NCBI RefSeq assembly: GCF_016734805.1
Contig: NZ_JAERQG010000001.1
Location: forward strand, 744,001 to 808,000
Direction: 5' to 3'
Source: Marivirga atlantica
GTDB taxonomy: Bacteria > Bacteroidota > Bacteroidia > Cytophagales > Cyclobacteriaceae
DNA: 64,000 nucleotides
Shown: in pieces, positions 62,300 through 64,000 of the stretch
Numbering within the stretch: position 1 is the first letter of the stretch
Layout: each line of letters begins with the position of its first letter
Made by a program: the position numbers and the translations under genes
Notes under the pieces: generated by a model
The model's input: only the letters and a program-made list of their open reading frames with translations
The model's database searches: none
What the model was told of the DNA's origin: nothing

Positions 62300-63232
62300 T
62301 TAAATATTTGAAGGCATTACATTATCGGCAGAGTATATTTTTATATTAAATTGATGTAGTATACTCATTATATTATCGATTTGATCAGTCGATAATTCGT
62401 ATTTCCATTTATCTAATTGACTGGCAATTTTATCAGTTTCCGTCTTTTTAGTTGTAAAACTGAGGCTTTGAGACCTTTTAATTATCTCACTATTTATATC
62501 TGTTTGCCATTGCTTTAGTAATTTTTTTAATACTTCTTCAGTATTTACAAAAAGATCCTCAAAGTATACAAGTTCTATTTTGTCGTTATTTATTAAGTCA
62601 TGATTATTTATGCACCATTTAAAAGCTAAATTTTCCTCCACCGTTTTAATCCTATTAATTATATGCTGATAAGGGATATACGAGTTTGAATATAAATCTG
62701 GAATTACATATTGACTATCTACATCCGACCATGCTCCATGTTTTATTTGGGAAGCTATTACTGCACAAGGATGTCGAACTAAATGAATAGGTTTGTTTTC
62801 AAACTCGAAATTATTGATTAGCCAGTTTAACAATGCTCCTGCTCTGCAGAATTTAAACAATAATTGATTAGAGATGTAATGACTACGAATTCCCGAATAT
62901 TGTAATAGGTGCATGTTTATTAATTTTCCAGAAAATAAACTCTCGAAAAAGTAATATAGTCTTTCATTTGATACGTGCTCAGGAATTATTTGGGGATACC
63001 CAAAACCTAAATCATTAAGTTCTTTAACTTTCCCTATATGAAGTGGTTCCCAAATCATAGATAGTCCTCCAATTTGAAAAAGTGTTTCCGCAAGCCATGT
63101 ACTTCCTCCACGAGGATCACTTGATACTATTAAAGCTTTTTTAGGATCAAAACTTTTTAAATATGGTGCTATAAAACAAGCTGCTGAATTTCTAATTTTT
63201 GTTAGTCTCATTAGAAAAGTGATGAAATACAA
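62300..63232 (-). CDS. Sulfotransferase-family protein
   Basis: 310 residues. The PAPS 5'-phosphosulfate loop is KALIVSSDPRGGSTWLAETLFQIGG and the 3'-phosphate region is PIHLVRHPCAVIASQIKHG, followed by FEDLFVNTEEVLKKLL, as in the sulfotransferase-1/3 families. This suggests that the glycan made by this operon is sulfated. The start may be the Met at 63211 instead of 63232; either overlaps the next gene. The PAPS by-product pAp would be a substrate for NrnA (5260-6300). Confidence 0.82.
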   Translation of the reverse strand: MYFITFLMRLTKIRNSAACFIAPYLKSFDPKKALIVSSDPRGGSTWLAETLFQIGGLSMIWEPLHIGKVKELNDLGFGYPQIIPEHVSNERLYYFFESLFSGKLINMHLLQYSGIRSHYISNQLLFKFCRAGALLNWLINNFEFENKPIHLVRHPCAVIASQIKHGAWSDVDSQYVIPDLYSNSYIPYQHIINRIKTVEENLAFKWCINNHDLINNDKIELVYFEDLFVNTEEVLKKLLKQWQTDINSEIIKRSQSLSFTTKKTETDKIASQLDKWKYELSTDQIDNIMSILHQFNIKIYSADNVMPSNI

Positions 63233-64000
63233 GCTTTCGTAAAATAAACAGAGTAATCTTTACTTTTTTCCAAAAAGAAAGACTCTTAGCATAGCCGCTC
63301 CAGATTGTAATAATTGTTCTTGTATAGAGTTTAAAATAAATTAGTTGTCCTAATTGTTTTTCTAAAATATCATCTGGAGTTAAATCTATATATTTGTTTT
63401 TTACCTCCCTCTCGAGCCTTTCAAGTTCAATCAAATTATTCTCTTCTAAGGCGTTCGTACCTCTTGATTTATATGAGTTCAATAAATCAGCTGTAACAGA
63501 ATGGATATAATATTTTCGGATATTGCTAATTTGAAATTTAGTGAGAGATGCTATGTTAAGTTCATAGTAATAAAGATACTCTTTCAGATTTTGATAAGGG
63601 TATTTTAAAATCATTTTGGAGATCCAATACAAATCTTCATTCCCATCATTTCCAAAAAAAGGGTTGTAATAACCCACTTCATCTAAAAGGGTGGTTTTGA
63701 AAAATAGAGTCCCTGGTAAGAAATGATACTGTTCTGGTATCGCATTCTTTATATCGCTATAATTGGAAGGTAAGGAGGATTTATTTATAGTTTTATTTTT
63801 ATAACACTTGATAAACTGTGTGCCGCAAGCCTTACACTGTGGATTTTGTAATAAGAAGTTAAGCTGCTTTTCAATTCTTTCAGGATGAGAGCGATCGTCT
63901 GCATCTTGAAGCATTACATATGCCCCCTTTGCCTCTCTCAGGAGTAAGTTTCGTGTATAAACTACTCCTTTATTTTCTTGGTTTTCAAAAAATCGTATGC
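63192..64000 (-). CDS. Glycosyltransferase family 2, N-terminus beyond window
   Basis: Partial gene: the reading frame is open to the window edge (REAKGAYVMLQDADDRSHP just upstream of the first in-window Met at 63914), so the true start lies outside. It has the GT2 metal site LQDADDRSHPERIEKQLNFL, a CxxC-like QCKACGTQF and the acceptor-loop equivalent GNDGNEDLYWISKM. The end overlaps the sulfotransferase gene start by 41 bases (20 if the shorter start is right). Confidence 0.85.
   Translation of the reverse strand, partial: IRFFENQENKGVVYTRNLLLREAKGAYVMLQDADDRSHPERIEKQLNFLLQNPQCKACGTQFIKCYKNKTINKSSLPSNYSDIKNAIPEQYHFLPGTLFFKTTLLDEVGYYNPFFGNDGNEDLYWISKMILKYPYQNLKEYLYYYELNIASLTKFQISNIRKYYIHSVTADLLNSYKSRGTNALEENNLIELERLEREVKNKYIDLTPDDILEKQLGQLIYFKLYTRTIITIWSGYAKSLSFWKKVKITLFILRKLVFHHFSNETNKN

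Overview
The window is a low-GC stretch of a Bacteroidetes chromosome, most likely a Cytophagales-type gliding marine bacterium; the species cannot be named from sequence alone. Evidence for this: a complete porP-gldK-gldL-gldM-gldN type IX secretion (T9SS) cluster, a SprE/PorW-like lipoprotein, a giant T9SS substrate with a C-terminal sorting domain, an atp operon lacking atpD and atpC with a long AtpB, the near absence of Shine-Dalgarno sites, and several promoters with the Bacteroidetes TAnnTTTG -7 box.

Layout. 0.2-3.9 kb: an atypical PAS/HisKA protein, two tandem outer-membrane barrels, a fatty acyl desaturase. 3.9-4.6 kb: tRNA-Gly and tRNA-Leu followed by a tiny GIY-YIG nuclease gene enclosed by a partial duplication of the tRNA-Leu 3' end and its terminator; this looks like a minimal mobile cassette and is the most unusual locus seen. 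4.6-11.8 kb: ndk, nrnA, three consecutive FKBP lipoproteins (GldI-like), rdgB, uridine kinase, KtrA, patatin and methyltransferase genes. 12-20 kb: PAS histidine kinase, glyQS, thioredoxin, NDH-2, LytS/LytTR pair. 20-25 kb: hemW, an Omp85-like barrel, a DUF4271 membrane protein and hemD. 25-30.6 kb: T9SS core. 30.6-37.4 kb (minus): uvrC, PBP1A, sprE-like. 37.4-44.5 kb: M23 peptidase, bactofilin, AtpZ-like, then atpB-E-F-H-A-G. 44.5-51.4 kb (minus): CBS protein, two tandem carboxypeptidase-regulatory-domain proteins, rmuC, M23 peptidase, barrel, a 44-residue membrane peptide, hemA. 51.6-64 kb: a threonine dehydrogenase-like gene, a 1904-residue PKD-repeat T9SS substrate with a large internal duplication, and a glycosyltransferase/sulfotransferase operon running off the window end.

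The genes fit one theme: cell-envelope construction and motility. The T9SS motor (GldL/GldM), outer-membrane ring (GldK/GldN), PorP-like protein and SprE-like protein would export proteins such as the PKD giant. The giant gene directly abuts the glycan operon, so it may be a surface protein that works with, or is decorated by, that glycan. No stretch over 300 bases lacks a gene; the longest gaps (about 230-250 bases at 16784-17035 and 51386-51635) show only a terminator hairpin and a possible divergent promoter region.
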